A DNA stretch of 64,000 bases from Bacteroides congonensis (GTDB lineage Bacteria; Bacteroidota; Bacteroidia; Bacteroidales; Bacteroidaceae), in the NCBI RefSeq assembly GCF_900130125.1, contig NZ_FQXY01000010.1, forward strand, positions 1,240,001 through 1,304,000, read 5' to 3'. Made by a program: the position numbers and the translations under genes. The notes under the pieces were generated by a model that saw only the letters and a program-made list of their open reading frames with translations, had not been told where the DNA came from and did not search any database. Positions 27,918 through 37,905 of the stretch are shown here, piece by piece (the stretch's first letter is position 1; each line of letters starts with the position of its first letter).

Positions 27918-29639
27918 ATGAATATGAAAAAACAGATAATGATATTATTTGCTGGTTTGGCATTATTATCCTCTTGTTATGATGCAATAAACGAGGTCCC
28001 ATTAGAGAGAATGCCACCGGAGATAGCCTTTAAGGATAGTATAAAGGTAGAGATGTTTGTAAATGAGCTGTATGTTGGACTGAATACAGGCTTAGGAGGA
28101 TATAATCGGTTTGGCGGAGGTTCTGCTAACCAAAATAGTTTCTTCGATTGTGTAACAGATTTGGGAGTACTTTCTCCTATAAGTACTAATACAGAGGTTA
28201 ATAGTTTTACACGTGCTACTTTTCATTCTGGATCGGGAGGTAATAAAGACGCACGTTGGGCGGAGACTTATCAGTTGATACGTAAGACAAACATTGTTTT
28301 GGAATACATTCATTATTGCGAGACTTTGTCGGAAGCAAGAATGGCACAGTATATTGGCGAAGCCAAATTGCATAAGGCAATACTACATTATGAGATGTTG
28401 AAGCGTTATGGAGGAATTTCTATTATGGATGCACTATTTGAAGGAGGTGATATCAATATTCCTCGTAATACCTTTGAGGAGTGTGTGGAATATATTGTTC
28501 GTTTATGTGACGAGGCTGCTGCAGGACTGCCTTTACGTTATCCGGACAATGATTATGGACGTTTAACGAAAGGAGCCGCTTTAGGGTTGAAAGCCAGAGT
28601 TCTGCTTTACGCTGCCAGTCCCTTGTTTAATGAATCACCAATAGCTAATACAACCGAGTTGCAACGCTATGCATCGCCTGAACGTGCTCGTTGGGAGCGT
28701 GCGGCAAATGCGGCATATGATGTAATTAACTTAAGGTTACCGGACGGAACTCTTGCCTATGAACTTTATCCTTCTTATGAACGACTTTTTTTCACTCGTG
28801 AAGGAAACCGTGAATTGCTTATCATGAGGATGCAAGGAATGACTAATAATGTAGAGAAACGTAATGGTCCTGCAGGCTATCCAGGAGCTACGGGAAATAC
28901 TAGTTTGACGCAAGAATTTATCGATATGTTTGAATTGAAGAGTGGAAAATTACCCAAAGATGATCCTGCTTACGATCCACAGAAACCGTGGGAAAACAGA
29001 TGTGAGCGGTTTAAAGCATCTGTTCTTTATAATGGTAGTTCATGGTGGGACAATGAAGTTGAAACATATGTTGGAGGAAAAGACTATACAGCATTAAATT
29101 CTACAGCAAAGGGATGTGTTACCGGATATACTTTGCGTAAACATTTGGATCCGGAAGTTCGAATTTCAGGTGTCGAAAAGAATACTTACCATGATTGGCC
29201 TATATTACGCTTTGCTGAAATTTTGCTGAGTTATGCAGAAGCGGCAAATGAATATTATACAACATCTGATGATGAAATGGTAGATGATGAATTGATATAT
29301 ACCTATGTTAATTTGGTACGTTCAAGAGCAGGCTTACCTCCAGTCGAGAATAAGACGAAAGGAGAAATGCGTACTATTATTCGTCGAGAGCGTACTGTTG
29401 AATTAGCTTTTGAGGATATACGATATTTTGATTTACGTCGTTGGAGAGAAGCTGAAACTGTATTGAATCGTCCTGTTCATGGTGTACAAATTATAAAGGA
29501 TGACAATAAGGGAGAGTTTGTTTATAGTAATCCAATTGAAGTGGAAGATCGGATTTTCCCTGAACGGTGTTATTATTATCCGATTCCTCAGAGCGAAATG
29601 AACAAGAATATGGCGTTAATTCAAAACCCTGGTTGGTAA
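27918..29639 (+). CDS. SusD-like surface glycan-binding lipoprotein, copy 1
   Basis: 573 residues. Lipobox ALLSSC with Cys at about residue 20. The TPR-like SusD fold is recognisable by HKAILHYEMLKRYGGISIMD, GAALGLKARVLLYAASPLFN, the RFAEILLSYAEAANEY block, and the C-terminal RRERTVELAFEDIRYFDLRRW followed by YYYPIPQSEMNKN. It caps SusC copy 1 at the cell surface and binds the glycan. Gene order and 6-bp spacing place it in the operon with its SusC. Confidence 0.95.
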   Translation: MNMKKQIMILFAGLALLSSCYDAINEVPLERMPPEIAFKDSIKVEMFVNELYVGLNTGLGGYNRFGGGSANQNSFFDCVTDLGVLSPISTNTEVNSFTRATFHSGSGGNKDARWAETYQLIRKTNIVLEYIHYCETLSEARMAQYIGEAKLHKAILHYEMLKRYGGISIMDALFEGGDINIPRNTFEECVEYIVRLCDEAAAGLPLRYPDNDYGRLTKGAALGLKARVLLYAASPLFNESPIANTTELQRYASPERARWERAANAAYDVINLRLPDGTLAYELYPSYERLFFTREGNRELLIMRMQGMTNNVEKRNGPAGYPGATGNTSLTQEFIDMFELKSGKLPKDDPAYDPQKPWENRCERFKASVLYNGSSWWDNEVETYVGGKDYTALNSTAKGCVTGYTLRKHLDPEVRISGVEKNTYHDWPILRFAEILLSYAEAANEYYTTSDDEMVDDELIYTYVNLVRSRAGLPPVENKTKGEMRTIIRRERTVELAFEDIRYFDLRRWREAETVLNRPVHGVQIIKDDNKGEFVYSNPIEVEDRIFPERCYYYPIPQSEMNKNMALIQNPGW

Positions 29640-29658
29640 TTCAGTATTGTAGAATTAA

Positions 29659-32600
29659 ATGAAAAACAAATTCATGAAGAAGTTTTTATTAACCTTAATA
29701 GTAGCAATAGCGAGCGGGGTATTCAGCTCGTTATACGCTCAATCATTTACGGTTACGGGTACAATTGTTGATATGAACGATGAAACTATGCCGGGAGTGA
29801 ACATTGTGGAAACAGGCACTACAAATGGTGCTATTAGTGATGTAAATGGTAATTTTAGAATTACTGTATCAAGTCCTAAAAGTATTCTGGTTTTTTCTTT
29901 TATAGGATACGAGAATCAGGAAATAACAATAGGTAAACAGAGGAAGTTAAATGTAAAAATGCTGGAGTCCGGCGTTAGTTTGGAAGAGGTAGTGGTAGTA
30001 GGATATGGTTCACAAAAGAAGGCTTCTGTTGTAGGCGCTATTTCTACTGCTGATGCAAAAGAATTGCAAAGTACTGGAACTACTAACCTGACACAGGCTA
30101 TCGGAGGTCGAATAGCTGGAGTAATCTCCAGATCTCCAGGTGGACGCCCGGGGGATGATGACGCATCTGTGTATATCCGTGGTGTTGCTAGTTATAATTC
30201 CGGTACTTCATCTCCATTGGTGCTGGTTGACGGAGTGGAACGTGATTACTCGCAGATTGATCCGGAAGATATTGAAAGTTTTTCTGTTTTAAAAGATGCT
30301 TCTGCTACGGCTGTATTTGGTGTGCGTGGAGCTAATGGAGTTATATTGATCACGACTAAACGTGGTGAGGCAAGTAAACCTGTGGTTGACTTGAGGGCAT
30401 CGTTCACAATGAATACTCCAATTAATTTACCTGAAAAGTTGGGCTCTTATGATTTTGCACGTTTAAAAAACGAAGCATTGATGAATGTAGGTGAAGTTCC
30501 GGAATATAGTGCTCATGATTTAGATATGTATCGTACAGGAGCTAGTCCTTATACGCATCCGGATAATGATTATATTGGTGATTTGTTGAAGAATGTTAGT
30601 ACAAAACAACAATATAATCTGACAGTGCGTGGTGGAACTCCTTTTGTCCGCTATTATGTGTCAGCTAATTATGTGGATGAACAAGGTATTTATAAAACGT
30701 TTGACAACAATGATTATAATTCGAATGTATATTTCAAACGTTATGGTATGCGTACCAATTTGGACTTTAATGTAACGAAGACTACTGTATTTGGGGTAGA
30801 TCTTTCTGGAAGATTGGAAGAAAGACATGATAATGATGCTGAAAAAGGTTTATATGAATCTATGGTTCGTTTGCCGCCGAATTATTTGAATTATGTGAAT
30901 CCGGATGGAACTTATGGTGGTAAACTGAATGTGGTAAATCCTTATGCAGCATTATCCCGATATGGTTATAATCACTCGAAACGCAATGTGTTCGAGGCAG
31001 TGATAAAGCTGAAACAGAATTTGGATTTTGTCACTAAGGGACTTTCGGCAAGAGCTATGTTTGGTTTTGTATCTACTATGGCATCTCGAAGAGATTTAAC
31101 AGAACGTCCGGAATTGTGGGAATATACCAAAGATGGACAATATGTGATTGTAAGTGAGGAAACTCCAATTAGGATAGATACTTCAGCTGGACCTCATCGG
31201 AGGAATATAACAACAGAATTTGCAGTTAACTATGACAGGAAATTTGGTTCTCATGCTATTACAGGATTGTTAGCGTTTAATCAATTGAGCCAATATAATA
31301 ATGCAGCGTTGCCTACGGGATATATAAACTATGTAGGGCGCATCACTTATGGTTATAAAAATAAGTACTTGGCCGAGTTTAATGCTGGTTATAATGGATC
31401 GGTTCAGTTTGCTGAAGGTAAACGATATGGTTTCTTCCCTGCTTTTTCTTTGGGTTGGGTCGTTTCAGAAGAGAAATTTTGGAATAAAGACAGCAAGATT
31501 TTCAATTACATGAAAATTCGTGGTGCTTATGGTGAAGTCGGTAATGATAAAATAGGATCTGAAAAATATTATTATTTGCAAACATACCCTATGCTGACTT
31601 CCAATCGCCCTTCGTTTGGCATTGATAATAATCCGGAAAACCGTATTTATGAAGGAAAAGAAGGAAATGTAGATGTAACTTGGGAACGTGCTCGTAAATT
31701 GAATGTGGGTATTGATATGCGTTTCTTTAATAGTAAATTAGCAGTGACTATAGATGCCTTTACAGAAAAAAGAGTGAATATCCTTGATTACGATCGTTCA
31801 ATATCAACTATTTATGGTATGCTGGGAGCTACTGATGGTACTAAGGGATTTCCTCCTCAGAATTTGGGAGAAGTTCGTAATTCTGGATTTGAATTTGATG
31901 CCTCATTTAATGATAAGATAGGAAAGGTTGCTTATTATATCAAAGGAAATGTGTCGTTTGCACGTAATAAGGTATTGAAGAAAGGTGAAGAACCTCAAAC
32001 TTATTCATGGACTTCCGGGATTGGTCGTAAGGTCAATCAGCGTTTTGGTATGATTGTTGATGGCTTTTATAATACTCAAGAAGAAATTGATGCTTTGCCA
32101 TCTAGTTTTTCCAGTAATTTGAAACTAGGAGACTTGAAATATCGTGATGTAAATGGTGATGGCATGATTAATAGTTATGATGTAGCTCCGATTGGAAAAA
32201 CTCGTTTGCCTGAGATAATGTATGGATTGACTTTGGGTGGTAACTGGAAAGGTATTGATTGGCAATTATTCTTTCAGGGTGCTGCTATTACTGATCTTTA
32301 TGTTAATGGATACGGGTATTGGGAATTCACTAATACAGGGAGTGTGATGAAACATCATTTAGGAAGATGGACACCGGAGAATAAGGAACATGCTACTTAT
32401 CCAAGTTTATCTCCGACTACTTCTAAACAGAATCACAGGCTATCTACATTTTGGTTGAAGAATGGGAATTATCTTCGTTTAAAGAATGTGCAGATAGGTT
32501 ATACATTACCTTCTGTTTGGACAAAGAAAGCTAAGATAACATCAGCTCGTATTTATGTGAGTGGAACAAATTTGTTTACATTTGTAGGGTTCAAAGAATA

Positions 32601-32682
32601 TGATCCAGAGTCTAATGACGGAGGAAATACTTCTTATCCACAGATGAGAAATTATAGTGTGGGATTGAATCTTAAATTTTAA
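29659..32682 (+). CDS. SusC-like TonB-dependent transporter, copy 2
   Basis: 1007 residues. Signal peptide (LLTLIVAIASGVFSSLYAQ), carboxypeptidase-regulatory-like domain (FTVTGTIVDMNDETMPGVNI, about 31-110), TonB box region EEVVVVGYGSQKKASVVGAI, plug with SVYIRGVASYNSG and PLVLVDGVERDYSQIDPED, and a barrel ending YSVGLNLKF. It lacks an STN domain. Unlike copy 1 it has the canonical VVVVGYG segment. Two divergent SusC/D pairs in one operon suggest import of two different fragment classes from the same glycan. Confidence 0.96.
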   Translation: MKNKFMKKFLLTLIVAIASGVFSSLYAQSFTVTGTIVDMNDETMPGVNIVETGTTNGAISDVNGNFRITVSSPKSILVFSFIGYENQEITIGKQRKLNVKMLESGVSLEEVVVVGYGSQKKASVVGAISTADAKELQSTGTTNLTQAIGGRIAGVISRSPGGRPGDDDASVYIRGVASYNSGTSSPLVLVDGVERDYSQIDPEDIESFSVLKDASATAVFGVRGANGVILITTKRGEASKPVVDLRASFTMNTPINLPEKLGSYDFARLKNEALMNVGEVPEYSAHDLDMYRTGASPYTHPDNDYIGDLLKNVSTKQQYNLTVRGGTPFVRYYVSANYVDEQGIYKTFDNNDYNSNVYFKRYGMRTNLDFNVTKTTVFGVDLSGRLEERHDNDAEKGLYESMVRLPPNYLNYVNPDGTYGGKLNVVNPYAALSRYGYNHSKRNVFEAVIKLKQNLDFVTKGLSARAMFGFVSTMASRRDLTERPELWEYTKDGQYVIVSEETPIRIDTSAGPHRRNITTEFAVNYDRKFGSHAITGLLAFNQLSQYNNAALPTGYINYVGRITYGYKNKYLAEFNAGYNGSVQFAEGKRYGFFPAFSLGWVVSEEKFWNKDSKIFNYMKIRGAYGEVGNDKIGSEKYYYLQTYPMLTSNRPSFGIDNNPENRIYEGKEGNVDVTWERARKLNVGIDMRFFNSKLAVTIDAFTEKRVNILDYDRSISTIYGMLGATDGTKGFPPQNLGEVRNSGFEFDASFNDKIGKVAYYIKGNVSFARNKVLKKGEEPQTYSWTSGIGRKVNQRFGMIVDGFYNTQEEIDALPSSFSSNLKLGDLKYRDVNGDGMINSYDVAPIGKTRLPEIMYGLTLGGNWKGIDWQLFFQGAAITDLYVNGYGYWEFTNTGSVMKHHLGRWTPENKEHATYPSLSPTTSKQNHRLSTFWLKNGNYLRLKNVQIGYTLPSVWTKKAKITSARIYVSGTNLFTFVGFKEYDPESNDGGNTSYPQMRNYSVGLNLKF

Positions 32683-32685
32683 AAC

Positions 32686-34512
32686 TTGTCAAATATGAAA
32701 ATAAAACTTTATACGATATTAGGCTTGACTCTTTTCATGTTGGTTCTGAGTTCATGTTTAGACGCCTCTTCCTTGATGGATAAAGAAGATGTAGGAGATT
32801 TATATGAGAAGGATGTATTTAAAGATCCTACATATGCACGTTATTTTGTAAATGATATTTATTATTCGCTACCTAAAGGTGCTGAAGTTCCCGGTTCATG
32901 GGGAGGGGCATATTTGGATTGTGCAACAGATAATGGGGAAGCTCGTTCGTTAGATTCTGATGCGCAACGGTTCAACAATGGAAACTGGAATGCTGAAGGT
33001 GTACCTTTAGGGAGTATCTGGTCTAAATATTATGCAGCTATTCGTGCATGTAATAAGTTTTTAGAGAATTATGATTATATCGAAGAAAGGCCGGGGGTAG
33101 CAACTAGGGTAGATTTGGAGTATTTGCGCGGGCAGGTAATTTTCTTACGTGCATTTTTTTATGCGGAGTTGCTGAAGCATTTTGGTGGGGTACCTATTTT
33201 GGACCACACATTGCACTTTGGCTCTCCCGAGTTGCAACAGGCAGAACGGGCCACTTTTGACCAATGTGTAAAATACATATTGGAGGAGTGTGATGTTGCT
33301 ATTGCAATATTTAAAAGTGTGAATCAAGATTGGGCTGGCAATAACTTCGGGCGTGCTAATGATGGTGTAGCATTAGCCTTGAAAGCTAAGGTGCTTGTTT
33401 TAGCGGCTAGTCCATTATATAATCGGCCTTCGGATTATCCAGATTATGATTCTAAGGATTCTAATAGAAAGCTATGGCGCTATGAGGAGTATAATAAAGA
33501 GCGTTGGAATGATGCAGCTAAAGCATTAAAAGCCGTGATAGATATGGGGCGTTATAGTTTGTATAAGAAGACAAATGGGACAAAATCAGCTTATGAGACC
33601 TATTTCGTAACCCGCAATACAGTAGAGGAGTCCATATTCCCCTTTCTGAAGGGACCTTCGATTGATGTATATTATAATAATCTGCCCTTTAATTTTATGC
33701 TTGTCCGTGGTAAAGGAAGTCCGGTTTGTTATAACTTACCTACTCAAGACTTAGTGGCAGCATATGAAATGAAAAATGGTATGTTGCCTGAGCAAGAAGG
33801 TTCTGGTTTTCGTCCATTACATCCATTTTCCGGACGTGATCCACGTTTGGATGCTACGATATGGTATGATGAAGCGACTTTCTGTGGTATAGAATTTCAG
33901 ACATGGAGACGTGATATCGACTCAGATAAACCATGGGGAAAAGATTATATTCGTGGATATTCCCGTACTGGCTTTTTCTTAAAGAAGTTTATGGATAAAG
34001 ATTTGAATCCAACTAATAATGTAACTGTTCCTAACTCTTATCCAATCATTCGTTATGCCGATATCTTGTTGTTATATGCAGAAGCGCTGAATGAGTATTA
34101 TGACGAACCTGGTTTAGCTCCTGATGATGCGATTTGTTGGGCTATATCAGAAGTGCGTGCTCGGGCTGGGATGCCGGATGTGCGTACCACTTTTGCAAAT
34201 CGTGGTTGGGAATTGACGCAGGACAATATACGTAAATTAATTCGGAACGAGCGTCGTGTGGAGTTTGCATTTGAGGAACATCGTTTTTGGGATGTGCGTC
34301 GTTGGATGATTGGTCCGGAAACACAAAGAGTGGTTCATGAACAGGATATTGTTTTAAAAGATGATGATAAAACGAAAGAATATGATGTCAGGGAAATGGA
34401 AAAACGTAGTTATGAAGACTTCATGAATGTGCTACCTATTCCACAATCAGAAATAAATAAGAATAAGAATCTGATTCAGAACTGGGGGTGGTCACCGCGT
34501 GTGGTAGAGTAA
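32686..34512 (+). CDS. SusD-like surface glycan-binding lipoprotein, copy 2
   Basis: 608 residues. Lipobox LVLSSC near residue 24. SusD blocks: GQVIFLRAFFYAELLKHFGG, GVALALKAKVLVLAASPLYN, YADILLLYAEALNEYY, RNERRVEFAFEEHRFWDVRRW, and VLPIPQSEINKN near the end. It is the lid partner of SusC copy 2, with only 3 bp between the genes. Start choice: a second methionine lies at residue 4 (MSNMKIKLYTIL), and the gene could begin there; the lipobox is kept either way. Confidence 0.95.
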   Translation: MSNMKIKLYTILGLTLFMLVLSSCLDASSLMDKEDVGDLYEKDVFKDPTYARYFVNDIYYSLPKGAEVPGSWGGAYLDCATDNGEARSLDSDAQRFNNGNWNAEGVPLGSIWSKYYAAIRACNKFLENYDYIEERPGVATRVDLEYLRGQVIFLRAFFYAELLKHFGGVPILDHTLHFGSPELQQAERATFDQCVKYILEECDVAIAIFKSVNQDWAGNNFGRANDGVALALKAKVLVLAASPLYNRPSDYPDYDSKDSNRKLWRYEEYNKERWNDAAKALKAVIDMGRYSLYKKTNGTKSAYETYFVTRNTVEESIFPFLKGPSIDVYYNNLPFNFMLVRGKGSPVCYNLPTQDLVAAYEMKNGMLPEQEGSGFRPLHPFSGRDPRLDATIWYDEATFCGIEFQTWRRDIDSDKPWGKDYIRGYSRTGFFLKKFMDKDLNPTNNVTVPNSYPIIRYADILLLYAEALNEYYDEPGLAPDDAICWAISEVRARAGMPDVRTTFANRGWELTQDNIRKLIRNERRVEFAFEEHRFWDVRRWMIGPETQRVVHEQDIVLKDDDKTKEYDVREMEKRSYEDFMNVLPIPQSEINKNKNLIQNWGWSPRVVE

Positions 34513-34534
34513 TTAATTTAAAGGATGAAATGAT

Positions 34535-36373
34535 ATGAAAAATAGAATATTTTTATTTTTGATGGTCACGCTGATAACTTTGTTTGTTACTTCATGCAAG
34601 GAGGATGAAATTGTAGAATCATCAATACAAGTGACCACACAGGGATTTGCTCAGATCGGGCAAACTACGGCCTTTGTGAGTGGATATATAGTGAAGGGTA
34701 CTCTGTCTGAAGGTATGGTGAGAGGCTTTTGTTGGAGTGAGTCTTCTTCTCCTACTATAGAGGATAATAAAGTGGAAACATCGAAAGTTACAGATGAAAA
34801 TGGATATATGTTACAATTGCTGGGACTGGAGCCTACAACTGAATATTATGTGAGGGCTTATGTGAGTGATGGTAACTCTATTTACTATGGAAACGAATTG
34901 CAGTTTACGACGAAAGATATTCCTGGTGATGGATGGTGTGTGATTGATGGCATTACCAAAATAACTCCGACTACAGCAACCGCATTAATGCAAATTGCGG
35001 ATAATGGCGGTTCTGAGGTTTTGGAATATGGAGTGTGTTATACCGCAACGGATACTGAGCCGATACCTCCTGTAGATAACGAGCCGACAATTGATGGAAA
35101 AACAGTTGTTGCTGACGCAGGTGGATATGCTTTTGATGCACTTTTGGAGAATCTTTCTCAGAATACGCATTATTTAGTTCGGCCTTATTTCAAAACAGAA
35201 GAAAGCCTTGTGTATGGTGAGACTGTGTGGTTTACAACAATGAATTTTGTTAAAACCGGAGATGTATTCCCTGGTTATCAAAGTGCTTATTTATATGGTG
35301 AGGTTTTGATGGATGCAGGTTCTGCAACAATAGAACGTGGTGTTTGTTGGGGCTCCACTCCGACACCAACTATTGAGAGTGATTCTTTTAAAAAGATAGA
35401 TAAAGGTGTTGGCTCATATTATTCTATCGTTGGTGGACTGGAAAAAGGTCATACGTATTATGTCCGTGCCTATGCAAAAAATTCTGATGGAGTTTTTTAT
35501 GGTCTTCCTGTGGAGTTTACGACTCGTACCGGAGATATTGTTCCAGGTATGACTTTGGAAGATATGGTTTTGGTTGAAAATGGTGTTTTTGATATGGGTA
35601 ACCCGAACACTGATACAGAAGCTTCGCCGATTGATAATAAAACAATGGGTAAGGAACCTGTACATAAAGTGCAAATATCAAAGGATTTCTATATGTGTAG
35701 ATATGAGTTAACGGTAGAACAGATGTGTGTATTTCTGAATGTATATCAGAGTAGAAATAGTCGGACACAACCTGTTAAAGCATTGCATAATAGTAGTACT
35801 AATGCTTGGAGTTTTGAGTATACGGGAACGGCTCCGAATTTGGTATATAAACCTCGTGCAGGAAAGAATAGAAATCCAGTTGTTAATGTAACTTGGCCTG
35901 CTGTCGAACAATATTGTGAATGGTTGTCTGCGGAATTGGGCGTAAAGGTACGTTTACCGAGTGAGGCAGAGTGGGAATATGCTGCTCGTGGTGGTAATAA
36001 GAGCCAAGGATATATGTATAGTGGAAGTAATAATTCTAGTGAAGTCTCTGTTTCTACTAATAATAGTACTGCCCCAGTGGGAACTAAGAAGCCGAATGAG
36101 CTTGGGCTTTATGATATGACAGGTAATGCAATGGAATATTGTAGAGATTTCTTTGATTGGAATTTTTATGGGGTGCATGCTGGTGAAATAGCTGTAGATC
36201 CTGTAAATGCAGGTAAACTGACTGCAGATGGTAAAATGATTGTGCGTGGAGGAAGTTTTAGACATCCGGCTTATTTAAAAGTTTATACACGTGGTTGTAA
36301 TCAAAACAAAGGAGATGCCGGTAATCATAATGGTTTCCGTTTTGTAATGGAGAAACTTCCTGTTGGTTTATAA
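34535..36373 (+). CDS. Surface lipoprotein with three Ig/FN3-like repeats and a cysteine-less FGE (SUMF1) domain
   Basis: 612 residues. Lipobox LFVTSC near residue 21. Three repeats of about 100 residues each carry the phrase RGFCWSESSSPTI, YGVCYTATDTEPI or RGVCWGSTPTPTI and resemble FN3/Ig-like modules. From about residue 345 a formylglycine-generating-enzyme-like domain follows: MVLVENGVFDMGN, YELTVEQMCVFLN, VRLPSEAEWEYAARGG, LGLYDMTGNAMEYCRD, RGGSFRHPAYLKVYTRG and HNGFRFVME. The two active-site cysteines that follow GGS in real FGE enzymes are absent, so it is unlikely to oxidise sulfatases. Position after SusD and architecture suggest a surface glycan-binding protein (inference). Confidence 0.8.
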   Translation: MKNRIFLFLMVTLITLFVTSCKEDEIVESSIQVTTQGFAQIGQTTAFVSGYIVKGTLSEGMVRGFCWSESSSPTIEDNKVETSKVTDENGYMLQLLGLEPTTEYYVRAYVSDGNSIYYGNELQFTTKDIPGDGWCVIDGITKITPTTATALMQIADNGGSEVLEYGVCYTATDTEPIPPVDNEPTIDGKTVVADAGGYAFDALLENLSQNTHYLVRPYFKTEESLVYGETVWFTTMNFVKTGDVFPGYQSAYLYGEVLMDAGSATIERGVCWGSTPTPTIESDSFKKIDKGVGSYYSIVGGLEKGHTYYVRAYAKNSDGVFYGLPVEFTTRTGDIVPGMTLEDMVLVENGVFDMGNPNTDTEASPIDNKTMGKEPVHKVQISKDFYMCRYELTVEQMCVFLNVYQSRNSRTQPVKALHNSSTNAWSFEYTGTAPNLVYKPRAGKNRNPVVNVTWPAVEQYCEWLSAELGVKVRLPSEAEWEYAARGGNKSQGYMYSGSNNSSEVSVSTNNSTAPVGTKKPNELGLYDMTGNAMEYCRDFFDWNFYGVHAGEIAVDPVNAGKLTADGKMIVRGGSFRHPAYLKVYTRGCNQNKGDAGNHNGFRFVMEKLPVGL

Positions 36374-36388
36374 ATGAGTGAATTGATG

Positions 36389-36427
36389 AAGAAGGAGCAC
36401 TAATGGTATATATAGTGCTACCTTCTT
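36389..36427 (+). other. Hairpin inside the SusC/D operon
   Basis: Arms 36389-36402 and 36413-36427 pair over 14 bp with one bulged A, around a 10-nt loop. The U tract after it is weak. It lies between the surface lipoprotein and GH43 genes and could be a partial terminator or processing site that lowers expression of the enzymes relative to the SusC/D genes. Confidence 0.55.
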
Positions 36428-36446
36428 ATTTGTAACCTTTTTAATA

Positions 36447-37883
36447 ATGAAGACTATGAATCGATTATTATATATCCCATACTTATTTTTCTTCTTTTTT
36501 TTGATGCTGTCTTGTGACGAAGCGGACAGTTCACAGGATTTGAAAGAAAACTTTCAGACATTAACTGGCAAAGATTATTTGTCTGTATTACCGGCAACAG
36601 TGCAAGTTGGGAACTTTGCCGGAACATTCAAACTGAATATTGCGACAAATCTTATTTGGAATGCATCTACTGAGGATGAATGGATTTGGTTTCTTAATGA
36701 AGAAGGAGACCCCTGTTCTGAATTGCAAGGAGGGAAAGAAGTACTTGAGATAAAATATGCAGCTAATACTGATGTAACATCTTCCCGTAAGGCTAAAATT
36801 ATGTTTTCAGCTAAAGGGATGAATGATGTAGTATATGAGGCAATAGTGGAGATAGTTCAAAGTGATAAAACTTTTACTAATCCGATAGCTGGTATACCTG
36901 ATCCATGGATCGTACAGCATCAGGGCGCGTATTATACATGTAAAGCGCATGGTAATGGAATAAATGTGTCTAAATCGGAGAAGTTGACTGTTATCAGTTC
37001 GACAAAAGCTATTTGGGAAGCTCCTAAGGATAATGGCATAATGAAACCATGGAATACTTCACACGTATGGGCTCCGGAACTTCATTTTATAGATGGGAAA
37101 TGGTATGTGTATTATGCAGCAGGGCGTCCATCATCAGAAAGTGGTAGTTACAAAATGCAACGTACAGGGGTGCTTCGTTCAAAGACCGTGGATCCAATGG
37201 GAGAATATGAAGATATGGGAATGATTTATACTGGTGATGAGTATGTTCCGGGTATAGTGCCTACGGTAGATAATACTTGTTATGCTATCGATATGGGGGT
37301 AGTGAAGATAGATGGTAAGTTATATGCAATATGGTCAGGTACAATCAATAAAGAATCAGGTGGTGATCAGCGTATTTATATTGCAGAAATGAGTAATCCG
37401 TGGACTATTTGTTCTAATCGTGTCGAAATCTCCAAACCTGATCAACCATGGGAGTTGATAGAGTCATCAGCGAAGGTGAATGAAGGTCCGGCTTTTTTGC
37501 AACGTGATGGTAAATTGTTTGTAGTGTATTCTTGTAATGGCTCATGGACAAAATATTATCGTTTAGGATACCTCGTGTTAAATATTGGTGATGATCCGAT
37601 GAATCCGTCAAATTGGAAGAAATCTCCGAATGATGTCTTTTATCGGTGCGATGACACAGTAGATGAGGATGGTGTAAATGGAGTGGGGCATTGTAGTTTT
37701 ACGAAATCTCCTGATGGAACAGAAGACTGGATCGTGTATCATGTAAAGAATCGGAATCATGGAAGTTATGAAACCGGACGCTCTACTTTTATTCAAAGAT
37801 TTACATGGAATACAGATGGAACTCCAAATTTTGGAACTCCTGTAGGCTGGGGAGAGCCGGTCGTCGTGCCTTCGGGGGAATAA
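36447..37883 (+). CDS. GH43-family glycosidase lipoprotein
   Basis: 478 residues. Lipobox LMLSC (Cys at about residue 23), so it is probably on the cell surface. A BACON-like beta domain (about 40-140, YLSVLPATVQVGNFAGTF, then NLIWNASTEDEW) precedes a five-bladed GH43 propeller. The three expected acids are visible: D152 in IPDPWIV (base), D282 in AIDMGVVK (pKa modulator) and E346 in VNEGPAF (acid). GH43 enzymes remove mainly alpha-L-arabinofuranosyl or beta-xylosyl groups; the subfamily cannot be fixed from sequence alone. As a surface enzyme it may trim side chains before import. Confidence 0.85.
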   Translation: MKTMNRLLYIPYLFFFFFLMLSCDEADSSQDLKENFQTLTGKDYLSVLPATVQVGNFAGTFKLNIATNLIWNASTEDEWIWFLNEEGDPCSELQGGKEVLEIKYAANTDVTSSRKAKIMFSAKGMNDVVYEAIVEIVQSDKTFTNPIAGIPDPWIVQHQGAYYTCKAHGNGINVSKSEKLTVISSTKAIWEAPKDNGIMKPWNTSHVWAPELHFIDGKWYVYYAAGRPSSESGSYKMQRTGVLRSKTVDPMGEYEDMGMIYTGDEYVPGIVPTVDNTCYAIDMGVVKIDGKLYAIWSGTINKESGGDQRIYIAEMSNPWTICSNRVEISKPDQPWELIESSAKVNEGPAFLQRDGKLFVVYSCNGSWTKYYRLGYLVLNIGDDPMNPSNWKKSPNDVFYRCDDTVDEDGVNGVGHCSFTKSPDGTEDWIVYHVKNRNHGSYETGRSTFIQRFTWNTDGTPNFGTPVGWGEPVVVPSGE

Positions 37884-37905
37884 TGATAAAACCTGGAATT
37901 GACAT

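Noticed and set aside
34535..36373. Functional formylglycine-generating enzyme for the neighbouring sulfatase
   Set aside because: The two catalytic cysteines after GGS are missing, the protein is a surface lipoprotein, and Ser-type sulfatases need a radical-SAM maturase.
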